Assembly (NCBI GenBank): GCA_028279755.1
Contig: JANQNB010000013.1
Span: 21,344 to 85,343, forward strand
Source of the DNA: Candidatus Nanoarchaeia archaeon
Lineage (GTDB): Archaea; Nanobdellota; Nanobdellia; Woesearchaeales; UBA525
Direction of reading: 5' to 3'
DNA: 64,000 nucleotides
The translations under genes and the position numbers were made by a program. The notes under the pieces were generated by a model. That model was not told where the DNA came from and did no database searches. It worked only from the letters and a program-made list of their open reading frames with translations. Positions 44,907-54,062 of this stretch are shown piece by piece (positions within the stretch are counted from its first letter, which is position 1; every line of letters begins with the position of its first letter).

Positions 44907-46628
44907 ATGACAGTCATCTGCATCATTCAGGCCCGGATGGGCGCCACAAGACTGCCTGGCAAGATGCTGCTGGACATCGGCGGCAAGCCCTTGCTCACCC
45001 ACGTCGTCGAGCAGGTAGCAAAAGCCAAGAAACTCTCGCACGTGATTGTCGCGACGTCAACGCACGAACGCGACGACCCGATAGCTGTTCTGGCAAAGGA
45101 TGCTGGCGTGGAATGCGTGCGCGGTTCTGAAGACGACGTGCTCAGCCGTTTCATGCAAGCCTTGCAGGGAAAAGACGCTGCTCATGTCGTGCGCTTGTGC
45201 GCAGACCAGGCCTTCAACGATCCAGGATTCATCGACGAGGTCATCGCCAAGCACGAACAGGCAGGGGTCGATTACACCTCGACAGCGCTTGAACGGACTT
45301 TCCCGATTGGCTACGATGTCGAGGTGGTGAAGCACGACGTGCTCGAGAAAGTCGACACGCTCGCGAAAGACGCTGCAGACCGGGAGCATGTCACCAAGTT
45401 CATCGTCGACCGCCCGAAAGAATTCACACAGCAGAACATCGAAGCGCCGGCGGGATTGAAACGGCCTGACATCAAGCTCACCGTCGACACTGACCAGGAC
45501 CTCCGCTTTGTCCGCGAGATCTGGGATGCGCTCGGTTCGAACCACACACCGACCATCAAGGACGTTATCGCAGTCCTCGACGCGCATCCTGAGATCAAAC
45601 AGCACCCGCTTGTCGCGATCAGGGCGGACGGCAGCGAACAGCTTGGTATGGGCCATATCAGCGGCATGCTCCAGCTGGCGCAGGCCATGCGCGAGAAGCA
45701 CGGCGCGGCGTGCGTCTTCCTCACACGCGAGAACGACGATGTCAAACGCGTGGTCGAGGCTGCAGGGCACGCATTCCACGCCTTGCCGAAGGAGATGACG
45801 CCAGAAGAAGAGGAACAGACCATCCTCGACCTTGTCTCAAACCTGCGGCCGAGCGCGTATGTCACCGACTTGCTCACCTTTCCCCATAATTACATGGACA
45901 AGCTCAGAGCCTTGAACATCAAGACCCTGTGCAACGACGTGCTTGCCACAACGCAACTCGCGCCTGATGCCATGGTGAACCGGGACTTCCTGCCGCAGCG
46001 CCTTGACAAGTACGACCGGCACGATTGCACGACCTACTATACAGGCCTCAAATACACGATCATCAATCCTGCATACTCAGACACAGAGCGCGAGCCGATC
46101 CAGGAACAGCCGAAACGTCTCCTGATCACCATGGGCGGCAGCGATCCGATGAACCTGAGCGACACGGCGATACAGGCGGCGATCGCAACCGGGATCGACT
46201 GGGAGATCACAGTCGTGCTCGGCCCTGCGTACAAGCAAGAGCTCAGCGCGGCGAAGAAGGCCAAGGATGCACGCCTTCGGATCGTGAAGAACCTGCCGGT
46301 GCTCGCGCCTGTCATGCTCGACGCTGATCTCGCGATCGCGAGCGGCGGCCTCACGCTCTTCGAGCTTGCCGCGACCGGCACGCCCGCACTGATCCTCTGC
46401 CAGGAGCCAGAGCAGATCATCAATGCAGAGGGCTTTGCCGAGAAAGGCACGTGCCGCACCCTGGGCTGGGGCGACAAGGTGAGTGTCGAGGAGATCAGCG
46501 CGGCTGTGAAGGACTTGGCGAACGATCTTGCCGTCAGGCAGAAGATGTCAGAAACTGGTCGTTCACTCGTTGATGGTCGTGGCGCTGAACGCGTCGCTGA
46601 CATCCTAGGGAAACTCTTGCAGAAATAA
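44907..46628 (+). CDS. SpsF-SpsG fusion: cytidylyltransferase-like plus PseG-like glycosyltransferase/hydrolase domain
   Basis: 573 residues. Residues 1-235 are SpsF-like: IIQARMGATRLPGKML is the nucleotide-binding loop. Residues about 236-573 are SpsG/PseG-like: IRADGSEQLGMGHISGML matches the acceptor side, and SGGLTLFELAATGTPALIL is the donor side. In nonulosonate pathways PseG removes UDP from the 2,4-diacetamido sugar, and a cytidylyltransferase makes the CMP-sugar. The fusion joins both in one chain. Confidence 0.85.
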   Translation: MTVICIIQARMGATRLPGKMLLDIGGKPLLTHVVEQVAKAKKLSHVIVATSTHERDDPIAVLAKDAGVECVRGSEDDVLSRFMQALQGKDAAHVVRLCADQAFNDPGFIDEVIAKHEQAGVDYTSTALERTFPIGYDVEVVKHDVLEKVDTLAKDAADREHVTKFIVDRPKEFTQQNIEAPAGLKRPDIKLTVDTDQDLRFVREIWDALGSNHTPTIKDVIAVLDAHPEIKQHPLVAIRADGSEQLGMGHISGMLQLAQAMREKHGAACVFLTRENDDVKRVVEAAGHAFHALPKEMTPEEEEQTILDLVSNLRPSAYVTDLLTFPHNYMDKLRALNIKTLCNDVLATTQLAPDAMVNRDFLPQRLDKYDRHDCTTYYTGLKYTIINPAYSDTEREPIQEQPKRLLITMGGSDPMNLSDTAIQAAIATGIDWEITVVLGPAYKQELSAAKKAKDARLRIVKNLPVLAPVMLDADLAIASGGLTLFELAATGTPALILCQEPEQIINAEGFAEKGTCRTLGWGDKVSVEEISAAVKDLANDLAVRQKMSETGRSLVDGRGAERVADILGKLLQK

Positions 46629-46631
46629 CTC

Positions 46632-48077
46632 TTATTGCTTCGTCTTTCCAGCGTAGTCTGCAAGTCCCATCGCGAGGGTGTACGCTGGTGCAAAGCCAAG
46701 GTCCTTGCTCGCCTTTTCCGAATCGAGGCACATGTTGAAACTGTCGTCAGGAACTTCTTTGCTCGCACTACCTTTGCCGCCGAAGGCAGTGTTCACCAGG
46801 CCAGCGAGTTCGCGCATCGAGACCTGTTCGCCAGTGCCGATGTTGTACGTGCCCTTCACGCCTTGCAGTGCCAGGAGGTTGGCGCGCACCACGTCCTGGA
46901 CATAGATGAATTCCTGGGTGCGCTCGCCAGTGTTGTAGTAGGTGATCGGTTCGCCTGCCAGCGCCATCTTGACAAAGATCGGCAGCACAGACTGCGGTGC
47001 CTGTCCTGGTCCGTAGGGCGAGGCGTAGCGATAGATGACAGTGTGCGCACCGGTCTTCGCCGCCCACTCTGCAAGAAGTTTCTCAGCGGCGAGCTTGCTC
47101 TCCCCATACGGTGTGTGCGGCGTGAGCTGGTGATCTTCTGTGATCGGCAAAGCTTGCGGGATGCCGTAGACTGCTGAGGATGAGCTGAAGACGACAGCAG
47201 GCGCACGGTCATCGTAGGCAGCAAGCAGGTTTGCGAAGCCGTCCACGTTGATTGCCTGGCATTGCTCTGGTTCTTGGCCAAGGTAGGCTGCGAGATGGAA
47301 GATGGCATCCACTGCAGGAAGGCCTGCGAGTGGCTGTGTCAGGTCTGCATCGGTCCAGGTCACGCCGTGGATGGTGCCAGGCGTGCTGCGTGCGATCGCA
47401 TGAACCTCAAAGCCGTCGTGGACAAGGGCGCGTGCGAGGTGCGCGCCGATGAAGCCGGTCGCGCCTGTCACGAGCACGCTTGGTCGTCCTTTCGCCGCGA
47501 TTTCAGCGATGTCATAGAGGTCGCTGATCGCGCGCAGCTCATAGCTGGCTTGCTTGTACGGCGCAGTCATGAGGTATGCGCTATAGCCTGCCTGGGACGC
47601 AGTCTCAACTTCTGCAGGATCGTCGCTGAGGAACACGGCTTCGGTTTCTTTCTGTTTGGCAAGCCATTCGCCTTTCTGTTTCGACGTGACGACTGTCTCG
47701 ACAAAGCCAAGCAAACCAGTCATTTCGAGGATGCGCCGCGCAAGCGCTGCTTGCTTGCAGGTGAGAATGACGATGCGGTCGCCGTTCTTGTGCAATTGGT
47801 AGAGGGCTGCGCGCACGCCTGGCTTCGGCTCGGCGATGCGCCAGACTTCCTCGTTTGTGATGAGTGTGTGGCGCCACTGGATGATCTCGTCTGCCTTGTC
47901 GCCTGCCAGCTGGGTGAAGATGTCAGCAGCAGTCTTGCCCTCGACACGGAGCTGTGAGATGGCTGCGTCGCCAGGGTGGTCGATGCCGAAGTGCTCGCAC
48001 GACAGCTTGAAGCTGAGCATGTCGACCGGCTGGTTGTCGATGAGCGTGTCGTCCAGATCCAAAACATAGAGTCCCAT
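46632..48077 (-). CDS. HAD-like domain fused to NAD-dependent sugar epimerase
   Basis: 481 residues from ATG 48077. Residues 1-190 are HAD-like: LDLDDTLID (motif I), TCKQ (motif II), FLSDDPAEV (motif IV). The rest is an SDR: TGATGFIG binds NAD and YGESK has the Tyr-Lys pair; SSSSAVYG supplies Ser. A possible earlier start (ATG 48107, TGATG overlap with the upstream stop) adds ten residues. The pair suggests a phosphatase and an epimerase or dehydratase acting on the same sugar. Confidence 0.82.
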   Translation of the reverse strand: MGLYVLDLDDTLIDNQPVDMLSFKLSCEHFGIDHPGDAAISQLRVEGKTAADIFTQLAGDKADEIIQWRHTLITNEEVWRIAEPKPGVRAALYQLHKNGDRIVILTCKQAALARRILEMTGLLGFVETVVTSKQKGEWLAKQKETEAVFLSDDPAEVETASQAGYSAYLMTAPYKQASYELRAISDLYDIAEIAAKGRPSVLVTGATGFIGAHLARALVHDGFEVHAIARSTPGTIHGVTWTDADLTQPLAGLPAVDAIFHLAAYLGQEPEQCQAINVDGFANLLAAYDDRAPAVVFSSSSAVYGIPQALPITEDHQLTPHTPYGESKLAAEKLLAEWAAKTGAHTVIYRYASPYGPGQAPQSVLPIFVKMALAGEPITYYNTGERTQEFIYVQDVVRANLLALQGVKGTYNIGTGEQVSMRELAGLVNTAFGGKGSASKEVPDDSFNMCLDSEKASKDLGFAPAYTLAMGLADYAGKTKQ

Positions 48078-48106
48078 TGTCTCGCACAGGCAGTCATGCC
48101 ACCTCA

Positions 48107-49153
48107 TCAAATGTAGTCGTTGATCTTCCCGGCCTTGTCCAGGCCTTCGCCCTTCTTGAGTTTCTCCAGGTCTTCGAGCGTGCCGATGACTTCCTGGAAG
48201 CAGCGCATCGCCGCAGCCTTCTTCGGATAGACCCGTTCGAGTTTCTTGCCGAGATAGTAATAGTCGATCGCGCGATCGACTTCGTTGACCCCGACGCCGA
48301 CCCTGATGGGTTCGCTGCCGGAAAAGCGCGGGTTCATCTCGAACGCATAGGTCGTGCCGTCAACAAGCCTGCTCTGGACATTGATGCTGCCATGCAGCTG
48401 CAATGCTTTGGCGATCTTTTCAGCAGTGGCAGTCACTTCTGGGTATTCGTCGCAGGTCATCACGCCTGATGCGCCGGCGATGAGCGTGCGCCTGAACGTG
48501 ACGCTGCTCAGGATCTCGCCGTCCTTGTCGACCATGACACCAGTGGTGTATTCCTCGTCCATTGAGCCAACGTACTCTTGGATGATCGGCTGGAGCTTCT
48601 TGCGTTTGAAATGCTCTAAGCGATCTTTTAATTCGTCCTCGTTCTCGACGATAAAGACGTTCTTCGAGCCGCCACCAAAGCGGTCCTTGATGATGCGCGG
48701 CCAGCCAAGCCCTGACGCGTCCTGGCCTGGCAGGTATGATTGCGGTGTCGGAAAGCCGTTCTCGGCAAGCCATTGGTGGGTGTTCCACGCGTCGCGGCAG
48801 ATGTTCACTGTCTCTTTCGGGTGGACCATGACATACACAGCTGTATCGATCTTGTCGATGTTGTTGCTCACAGCGTCGCATTCAGCGTCGCTGCCTGGGA
48901 TGAGGATGTCGACCTTCTCCTTTTTGCAGATCTCGTTGATGCGATCGAAATATGCAGGGTCGGTGCAGCGCGGCACTTGGTACCCGCCGTCGACTCTGAA
49001 AGTCATGGCTGACAAGGCGTTCATGTCGCAGCCGATGATCCGGTATTTCTGCCTGCCAAGCTGCGTGTTCGCGTGCTTCAGCGCTTTGACCACGCCTTCG
49101 CCTGGGCCGCAGCTGCCGATGCCAGTAGCCAACACGGTGATGGGCTTACTCAT
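48107..49153 (-). CDS. ATP-grasp enzyme, carbamoyl-phosphate-synthase-like
   Basis: 348 residues. VLATGIGSCGPGEGV is the N-terminal Rossmann-like domain. PRIIKDRFGGGSKNVF is the ATP-binding loop with Lys, and FEMNPRFSGSEP carries the metal ligands. ATP-grasp proteins of this type ligate a carboxylate to an amine and are common beside NeuB-like genes in glycan clusters; the substrate is unknown. ATG overlaps the NeuB stop (ATGA). Confidence 0.75.
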   Translation of the reverse strand: MSKPITVLATGIGSCGPGEGVVKALKHANTQLGRQKYRIIGCDMNALSAMTFRVDGGYQVPRCTDPAYFDRINEICKKEKVDILIPGSDAECDAVSNNIDKIDTAVYVMVHPKETVNICRDAWNTHQWLAENGFPTPQSYLPGQDASGLGWPRIIKDRFGGGSKNVFIVENEDELKDRLEHFKRKKLQPIIQEYVGSMDEEYTTGVMVDKDGEILSSVTFRRTLIAGASGVMTCDEYPEVTATAEKIAKALQLHGSINVQSRLVDGTTYAFEMNPRFSGSEPIRVGVGVNEVDRAIDYYYLGKKLERVYPKKAAAMRCFQEVIGTLEDLEKLKKGEGLDKAGKINDYI

Positions 49154-50262
49154 TCCTTCACCTCTATGTCTGCTTCCTGCAGTGGCTCTTCGGCTGCAAT
49201 GTCTTTTGTCAGGTGGTAGTTCCCCTCGCTGATGATCTCGTACCATTTCGGCGCGAGCCCTGGCGTCTTGTTCGCATTGCGCAGCACGGCGATGTCGTCC
49301 TTTGTGATGCGCTCGCCTTTTTTCATGGCGCGCTTGGTCATCACGCTCCGGCGCGCGAACTTGCGCAGGTATTGCTCTTTCTCGCCCATGACCCGGTCTC
49401 TCGTGCCTTCAACAATTGGATCGTAATGTGGCTTCTTGCCGGCCTTGACATCCTTTTCTGCCTGTCGGACCGCCTGTACCATCTCGCCGAGCATGGCTGG
49501 CTCGAGGGCGAAGAAATGATCCGGGCCTTTCATCTTCCTGTCAAGGGTGATGTGCTTCTCGAGCACGATGGCGTGGTGAGCGATGGACGCGATTGCCGCG
49601 TCTGTGACTTCTGCTGTGTGGTCTGAGTAGCCGACGATCGCGTCTGGGAATCGCTCGTTGAGCAGGTCCATCATTGCCATGTTGGTGTGCGGCAAGGGCG
49701 CAGGGTATTCACTGATGCAGTGCATGATGATGATCTGGTCGTTGATCTCCTTGATCGCGTTGTAGGCTTCCTCAATCTCGTCGATCGTTGCTGTCCCTGT
49801 CGAGAACATGATCGGCTTTCCTTTCCGCGCCATGTGCTTGAGCAAGGGCAGGTGGGTGATCGCGAAGGACGTGGCTTTGAACAGGTCGAGGTGCTCGCCG
49901 ATCTCGTCTGCGCTCTTCTCGTCGCACACGCTGGCGAAGAAGACCAGGCCTTTCTCGTGCGCATACGCCGCGAGCTGGCTCCACCACTCGCTTGGCGTCT
50001 CGAAGGACTTGTTGGCTTCGAAGATGTTGTACGAGTATTCTTTCTTGCCGTCTTGCCAGGTGACGTCGCCCGCGCTTTCCGGGTACATGTCTTTCGCTTT
50101 GAAGGCTTGGAACTTGACCGCGTCGCAGCCAGTCTCGGCTGTGGCGTCGATCAGCTTCTTCGCAAGCTCGAGATCGTTGTTGTGGTTGATCCCGACTTCG
50201 GTGATGATGAAGCAGGGCGCTTCCTTGCTGATCGTCTTGTCCCGGATTTGCAGCTCTTTCAT
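49150..50262 (-). CDS. NeuB-like N-acylneuraminate/legionaminate/pseudaminate synthase
   Basis: 370 residues. IITEVGINHNND is the PEP-binding start of NeuB, and VGYSDHTAE and KHITLDR are active-site regions; a C-terminal SAF (antifreeze-like) domain covers about the last 60. It joins PEP to a 6-carbon amino sugar to make a nonulosonic acid. The exact product (Leg, Pse or Neu type) cannot be told from sequence alone. GGGGTG lies before ATG 50262. Confidence 0.87.
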   Translation of the reverse strand: MKELQIRDKTISKEAPCFIITEVGINHNNDLELAKKLIDATAETGCDAVKFQAFKAKDMYPESAGDVTWQDGKKEYSYNIFEANKSFETPSEWWSQLAAYAHEKGLVFFASVCDEKSADEIGEHLDLFKATSFAITHLPLLKHMARKGKPIMFSTGTATIDEIEEAYNAIKEINDQIIIMHCISEYPAPLPHTNMAMMDLLNERFPDAIVGYSDHTAEVTDAAIASIAHHAIVLEKHITLDRKMKGPDHFFALEPAMLGEMVQAVRQAEKDVKAGKKPHYDPIVEGTRDRVMGEKEQYLRKFARRSVMTKRAMKKGERITKDDIAVLRNANKTPGLAPKWYEIISEGNYHLTKDIAAEEPLQEADIEVKE

Positions 50263-50267
50263 TGTGT

Positions 50268-51431
50268 TCACACCCCTATGATCTCCTTGATCGCCTCGAC
50301 GACGTACTCGACATCCTTTTCTTCCATACCCGGATAGAGTGGCAGGGTGATGAGTCCCTTGTACACGCTTTCCGCGCCTGGGAAGTCGCCTTCCTTGTAG
50401 CCGTACTGTTCCTGGTAGAAGGGGTGGAGATGGAGTGGGATGAAGTGCACGCTCGTGCCGATGTTGTATTCCTTGAGCTTGTCGATCAGGTCTGCGCGCG
50501 TGATCCCGAGCGTGTCCTCGTCGATCACGATCGTGAAGAGGTGCCAGCAGGATTCGCCGCCTTCCTGGATCTCCTGGAGCCTGATGCCCTTGATCTCGCT
50601 GAAGCGTTTGGTGTACGCAGCAGCCAGCTCTGTCCGTTTGGCGTTGAACGTGTCGAGTTTCTTCAGCTGTTCCACGCCCATGGCTCCCTGGATGTTGTCC
50701 ATGTTGTACTTGTAGCCCTGGCCCTCGACCTGGTAGTACCAGCTGCCACCTTTACCGTAGCGGTCGTAGGCATCCTTGTTCACGCCGAAGTAGGCGAGGC
50801 GTCGCAGCTTGGTCATGAGTGCTTCGTCGTCTGTGGTGAGCATGCCGCCTTCGCCTGTTGTCATGTTCTTGATCGCGTAGAAGCTGAAGGCAGTGACGTC
50901 GCCGATCGCGCCGATCTTCCTGCCCTTATAGGTCGTGCCGAGAGCGTGCGCCGCATCCTCGATGACCACAAGCTTGTGTTGCTTGGCCAGTGCCATGATC
51001 GCGTCCATGTCGCACGGGTTTCCTGCGATGTGCACCGGGATGATGGCTTTGGTCTTGGGCGTGATCGCCTTTTGGATCGCTGCCGGGTCGATGTTGAATG
51101 TTTGGGGGTCGCTGTCGACAAGCACTGGTGTTGCGCCAAGCCACGTGACGACATGCGCTGTCGCCACGAATGTGTATGTCGGTACGATCACTTCGTCGCC
51201 TGGGCCGACGCCATGGGCTGCGAGGGCCATGTGCAGGCCGCCAGTGCAGCTCATGAGCCCGAGCGCGTGCTTCGCGCCGGTGTAGTCGCACACACCTTGT
51301 TCGAAATCCTTGACCGCTTTCCCTGTGGTGAGCCAGCCGCTCTTGAGGATGTCGACGACTGCTGTGACTTCTTCATCGCCGATCATCGGCTTGCAGAGTG
51401 CCAGGAAATCCTCTCGTTTCGTTAACGCCAT
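50268..51431 (-). CDS. DegT/DnrJ/EryC1 PLP aminotransferase (PseC/LegC-like)
   Basis: 387 residues. VIEDAAHALG is the cofactor-binding strand and SFYAIKNMTTGEGG holds the PLP Lys. It transfers an amino group from glutamate to a 4-keto sugar, the step after a 4,6-dehydratase like the one at 35519-36550. Starts at MALTKRED (51431); an ATG at 51449 overlaps the upstream stop and is an alternative. Part of the tight minus-strand operon 53723-46632. Confidence 0.87.
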   Translation of the reverse strand: MALTKREDFLALCKPMIGDEEVTAVVDILKSGWLTTGKAVKDFEQGVCDYTGAKHALGLMSCTGGLHMALAAHGVGPGDEVIVPTYTFVATAHVVTWLGATPVLVDSDPQTFNIDPAAIQKAITPKTKAIIPVHIAGNPCDMDAIMALAKQHKLVVIEDAAHALGTTYKGRKIGAIGDVTAFSFYAIKNMTTGEGGMLTTDDEALMTKLRRLAYFGVNKDAYDRYGKGGSWYYQVEGQGYKYNMDNIQGAMGVEQLKKLDTFNAKRTELAAAYTKRFSEIKGIRLQEIQEGGESCWHLFTIVIDEDTLGITRADLIDKLKEYNIGTSVHFIPLHLHPFYQEQYGYKEGDFPGAESVYKGLITLPLYPGMEEKDVEYVVEAIKEIIGV

Positions 51432-51441
51432 TGTGTCACGC

Positions 51442-52383
51442 TCATGCATTGTACTTCTCAGGATTCTCCGCAATCTCTTTTGCTACTTTCGCGAGTCCGT
51501 CTTCGACTTTGACCTTTGCGGTAAAGCCCATGAGCTTCTCGGCCTTGGTCATGTCAGCCTGGCGCTTGGTCACGTACACGTCGCGTTCGCGGAAGATGGG
51601 CGTGACGTCCTTGCCAAGGGCCTTGATGATGATGTCTGCGAGCTGCGCGATGCTTGTGCTCACGCCGGTGCCGACATTGAACACTTCATTCTCTGCTTCG
51701 CATTCCATGGCTGCGATGTTGGCCGCGACCACGTCGCTGACGTGCGTGAAGTCCATGCTCTGGTCGCCTTTGCCGTCGATCGTCGGCGCCTCGCCTGCCA
51801 TGACCCGCTTGATGAAGTGGATGACGACAGTAGTGTAGTAGGCGTGGGCTGCTTGCCGTTCGCCGTAGACGTTGAAGTAGCGGAGCGCGTTCCATTTCAG
51901 TCCCTGCTTTGCCAGGTGGTCGAGCAGGTGTTCGGTGAAGAGCTTTGCCGCGCCGTAGGGCTCTGCCGGGTATGGAGGATCTGTTTCTGCCATGGGCAGC
52001 TTCTTCGGGTCGCCGTAGACGCTGCTGCTTGAGCTGTAGATGACCCGCTTGACCTTGTGGTCGAGCGCGCTCTTGAACACATTGTAGCTTCCCTTGATGT
52101 CGATGTCGATGCATTCGTCCGGGCTTTTCCCGCTCTGCTGGATGTGGATCGCCGCAGTGTGGAAGACGTAGTCGACGCCTTGCATCGCCTCGTCCACGAT
52201 GTCGCGGCACCTGATGTCGCCTTCGATGAGCGTGCATTTTCCCGCGTCGATGAGGTGTTGGATGCTTTCCTGCTTTCCCTTGTTGAGGGTGTCGAGCACC
52301 ACGATTTCATGGCCTTTCTCCACGAGCGCTTCTGCGAGGTGGCTGCCGATGAAGCCTGCGCCGCCGGTGATCAGGGATTTCAT
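51442..52383 (-). CDS. NAD-dependent nucleotide-sugar epimerase
   Basis: 313 residues, extended SDR. GGAGFIGSH binds NAD, SSSSSVYG and YGAAK give the Ser-Tyr-Lys triad, RYFNVYG is the substrate segment. Likely a UDP-GlcNAc or UDP-GlcNAcA 4-epimerase (WbpP type) because it follows a nucleotide-sugar dehydrogenase by a 4-base overlap. Exact substrate inferred. Confidence 0.82.
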   Translation of the reverse strand: MKSLITGGAGFIGSHLAEALVEKGHEIVVLDTLNKGKQESIQHLIDAGKCTLIEGDIRCRDIVDEAMQGVDYVFHTAAIHIQQSGKSPDECIDIDIKGSYNVFKSALDHKVKRVIYSSSSSVYGDPKKLPMAETDPPYPAEPYGAAKLFTEHLLDHLAKQGLKWNALRYFNVYGERQAAHAYYTTVVIHFIKRVMAGEAPTIDGKGDQSMDFTHVSDVVAANIAAMECEAENEVFNVGTGVSTSIAQLADIIIKALGKDVTPIFRERDVYVTKRQADMTKAEKLMGFTAKVKVEDGLAKVAKEIAENPEKYNA

Positions 52384-53723
52384 TTTTTTGCCTCCAGCCA
52401 GTGCGCCTGCCCTGTCGCGTAGTACTCGATGCTGTCTGGCAATGGGAGTTCCTGCCAGATCGTGCGGTCGCTGTTGTCCAGGATCAGGGTGCAGTTCTCC
52501 AGGCTGTCGATGATGCTTGTGTAGTCGATGAAGTGGTACTTCATATGGCCAGCGCCAAGGAGGATGGTGTCGAATTCCTTCATCCCGTCAGGGAAGACAA
52601 AGGGTTCGCAGCCTGTGATGTCTTTGAGCTCTTCCTGGGTATAGTACGGGTCGTTCACCTTCACGGTGACGCCTTTTTCCTCGAGCAGCTTGATGATCTG
52701 CAATGCCGGACTGAGCACGTGCACTTGGAGGTCTTGCGTGTATGCGATGCCCAGGATGCCGACCTTTTTCACGCCGCGCGCTATCAGGCTCTTGACCACG
52801 CGTTCCGGCTGTCCGAAGTCTGTCTTCAGGCTGTCCTGGAGCAGGGTGAGTTCTTCCGGATGCTTGGCTCCTTCGAGCACGTATTGCGGCGCAAGCGGGA
52901 TGCAGTAGCCGCCAGTGCCGAAGCTTGGCCTGTACGTGTTCACGTTCCACTTGGTGCCGACCATTTCCAGGATCGCTTTCATGTTCATATCCGGGTACGC
53001 TAATGTGAGCTGGTTCGCGAAGGCGATGTCGAGCTGCCGGTACGCGTTCTCGATGCTCTTCACGATGGCTGCGTGCTTGTGGTCCGGCGCCTTGATGATG
53101 TTCTGGCAGATGATGCCCAGAATCTCGCCCATGAGCTCTGTGGTTTCTGGCGTGCTCCCACCCACGACGCGTGGCAGGATGTTCAGGCCCTTGTCTGCAG
53201 CGGTGAACCAGTCGCGGCGCGGCGCGACGCCGATGCAGATGTCTTTCCCGACTTCGAGGCCGTTCTTCTCGAGAAGGGGGAGGACAAGGCTGTCCACGAC
53301 TGTCGGCGTGACTGTACTTTCGATGATGACGAGCGGCGGCCGTGCTGTCTTCACGCCTTTGAACTTGCAGATCTTTTCCACGACGTTCTTCAGGATGTCG
53401 TGGTAGGGCTTGCCGTCGAGCTCTGTGGGGATGGTGATGAGATGGACCATCACGTCTGGCTTGATCAGCCGTTCCCAGTCTGTCGTCGCCTGCATGACTT
53501 TGCTTTCAGCGAGCGGCACAGTGTCGAAGCCGATCCAGTAATCAAGGTTCGGCGTGGTCGCCTCACCCCGGTTGACCTGCTCGACGCGCTCTTCGATGAT
53601 GTCAGTGCCGAGGCACTTGACGCCTTCTTTGGCGAAGTGCGCCATGGAGCTGTAGCCGATGTAGCCGAGTCCCCAGACGCCGATCATTCCTGTTCCTGCT
53701 TTCAGATCATCACGTAATGCCAT
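52380..53723 (-). CDS. Nucleotide-sugar 6-dehydrogenase (UDP-HexNAcA type)
   Basis: 447 residues. VWGLGYIGYSS is the N-terminal NAD loop; GTGGYCIPLAP is the catalytic Cys region (GGxCIP of WecC/WbpA-like enzymes); the C-terminal UDP-binding domain follows. It oxidises a UDP-hexose or UDP-HexNAc to the uronic acid. First gene of the minus operon through 46632; TATA-like ATATTTAAAA at 53769-53780 and GGTG before ATG 53723. Confidence 0.83.
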   Translation of the reverse strand: MALRDDLKAGTGMIGVWGLGYIGYSSMAHFAKEGVKCLGTDIIEERVEQVNRGEATTPNLDYWIGFDTVPLAESKVMQATTDWERLIKPDVMVHLITIPTELDGKPYHDILKNVVEKICKFKGVKTARPPLVIIESTVTPTVVDSLVLPLLEKNGLEVGKDICIGVAPRRDWFTAADKGLNILPRVVGGSTPETTELMGEILGIICQNIIKAPDHKHAAIVKSIENAYRQLDIAFANQLTLAYPDMNMKAILEMVGTKWNVNTYRPSFGTGGYCIPLAPQYVLEGAKHPEELTLLQDSLKTDFGQPERVVKSLIARGVKKVGILGIAYTQDLQVHVLSPALQIIKLLEEKGVTVKVNDPYYTQEELKDITGCEPFVFPDGMKEFDTILLGAGHMKYHFIDYTSIIDSLENCTLILDNSDRTIWQELPLPDSIEYYATGQAHWLEAKK

Positions 53724-53786
53724 ATTCACACCTTCGTTTCTTGTTGTCCTGCAGCCACAGAAGCGGCCTTTTAAATATTATGGAAG

Positions 53787-53997
53787 ATTGCGCGCTTTTT
53801 TTCAGAATCTTTAAATAGTGGCGATCCCTTGCTGAAAGTCATTACAATCAAGCGATCGTGAAAGATCATGGCAATTATCGACGATAAAGCAGTGTTCTGC
53901 TTCTGCCCCAGGTGCAAAACGCGACGCCAGAAGGAAGGCAAGTATTGGAACATCGTCCGCCGTGGCAGGGAGAGAAACGGAATTGCGCGCTTTTTTT
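53787..53997 (+). repeat. 16-base direct repeat flanking a zinc-ribbon gene start
   Basis: ATTGCGCGCTTTTTTT occurs at 53787-53802 and 53982-53997, 195 bases apart. The second copy is inside the zinc-ribbon coding sequence (residues IARFFC). Confidence 0.5.
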
Positions 53998-54062
53998 GCA
54001 AGTCGTGCAAGCTCTGGTTCAACGGCGCGACCGGACGCCACCTCAGCTGGCAGGGCCGCTAG
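53868..54062 (+). CDS. Small zinc-ribbon protein
   Basis: 64 residues with CFCPRCKTRRQ and FFCKSCKLWFNG, a four-cysteine zinc ribbon of the kind that opens IS1-type InsA and some transposase or DNA-binding proteins. It has only the ribbon and basic flanks. TTTAAATA at 53810-53817 is a candidate TATA element. It overlaps the convergent flippase gene by 20 bases. A remnant of a mobile element or a free-standing regulator. Confidence 0.55.
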   Translation: MAIIDDKAVFCFCPRCKTRRQKEGKYWNIVRRGRERNGIARFFCKSCKLWFNGATGRHLSWQGR

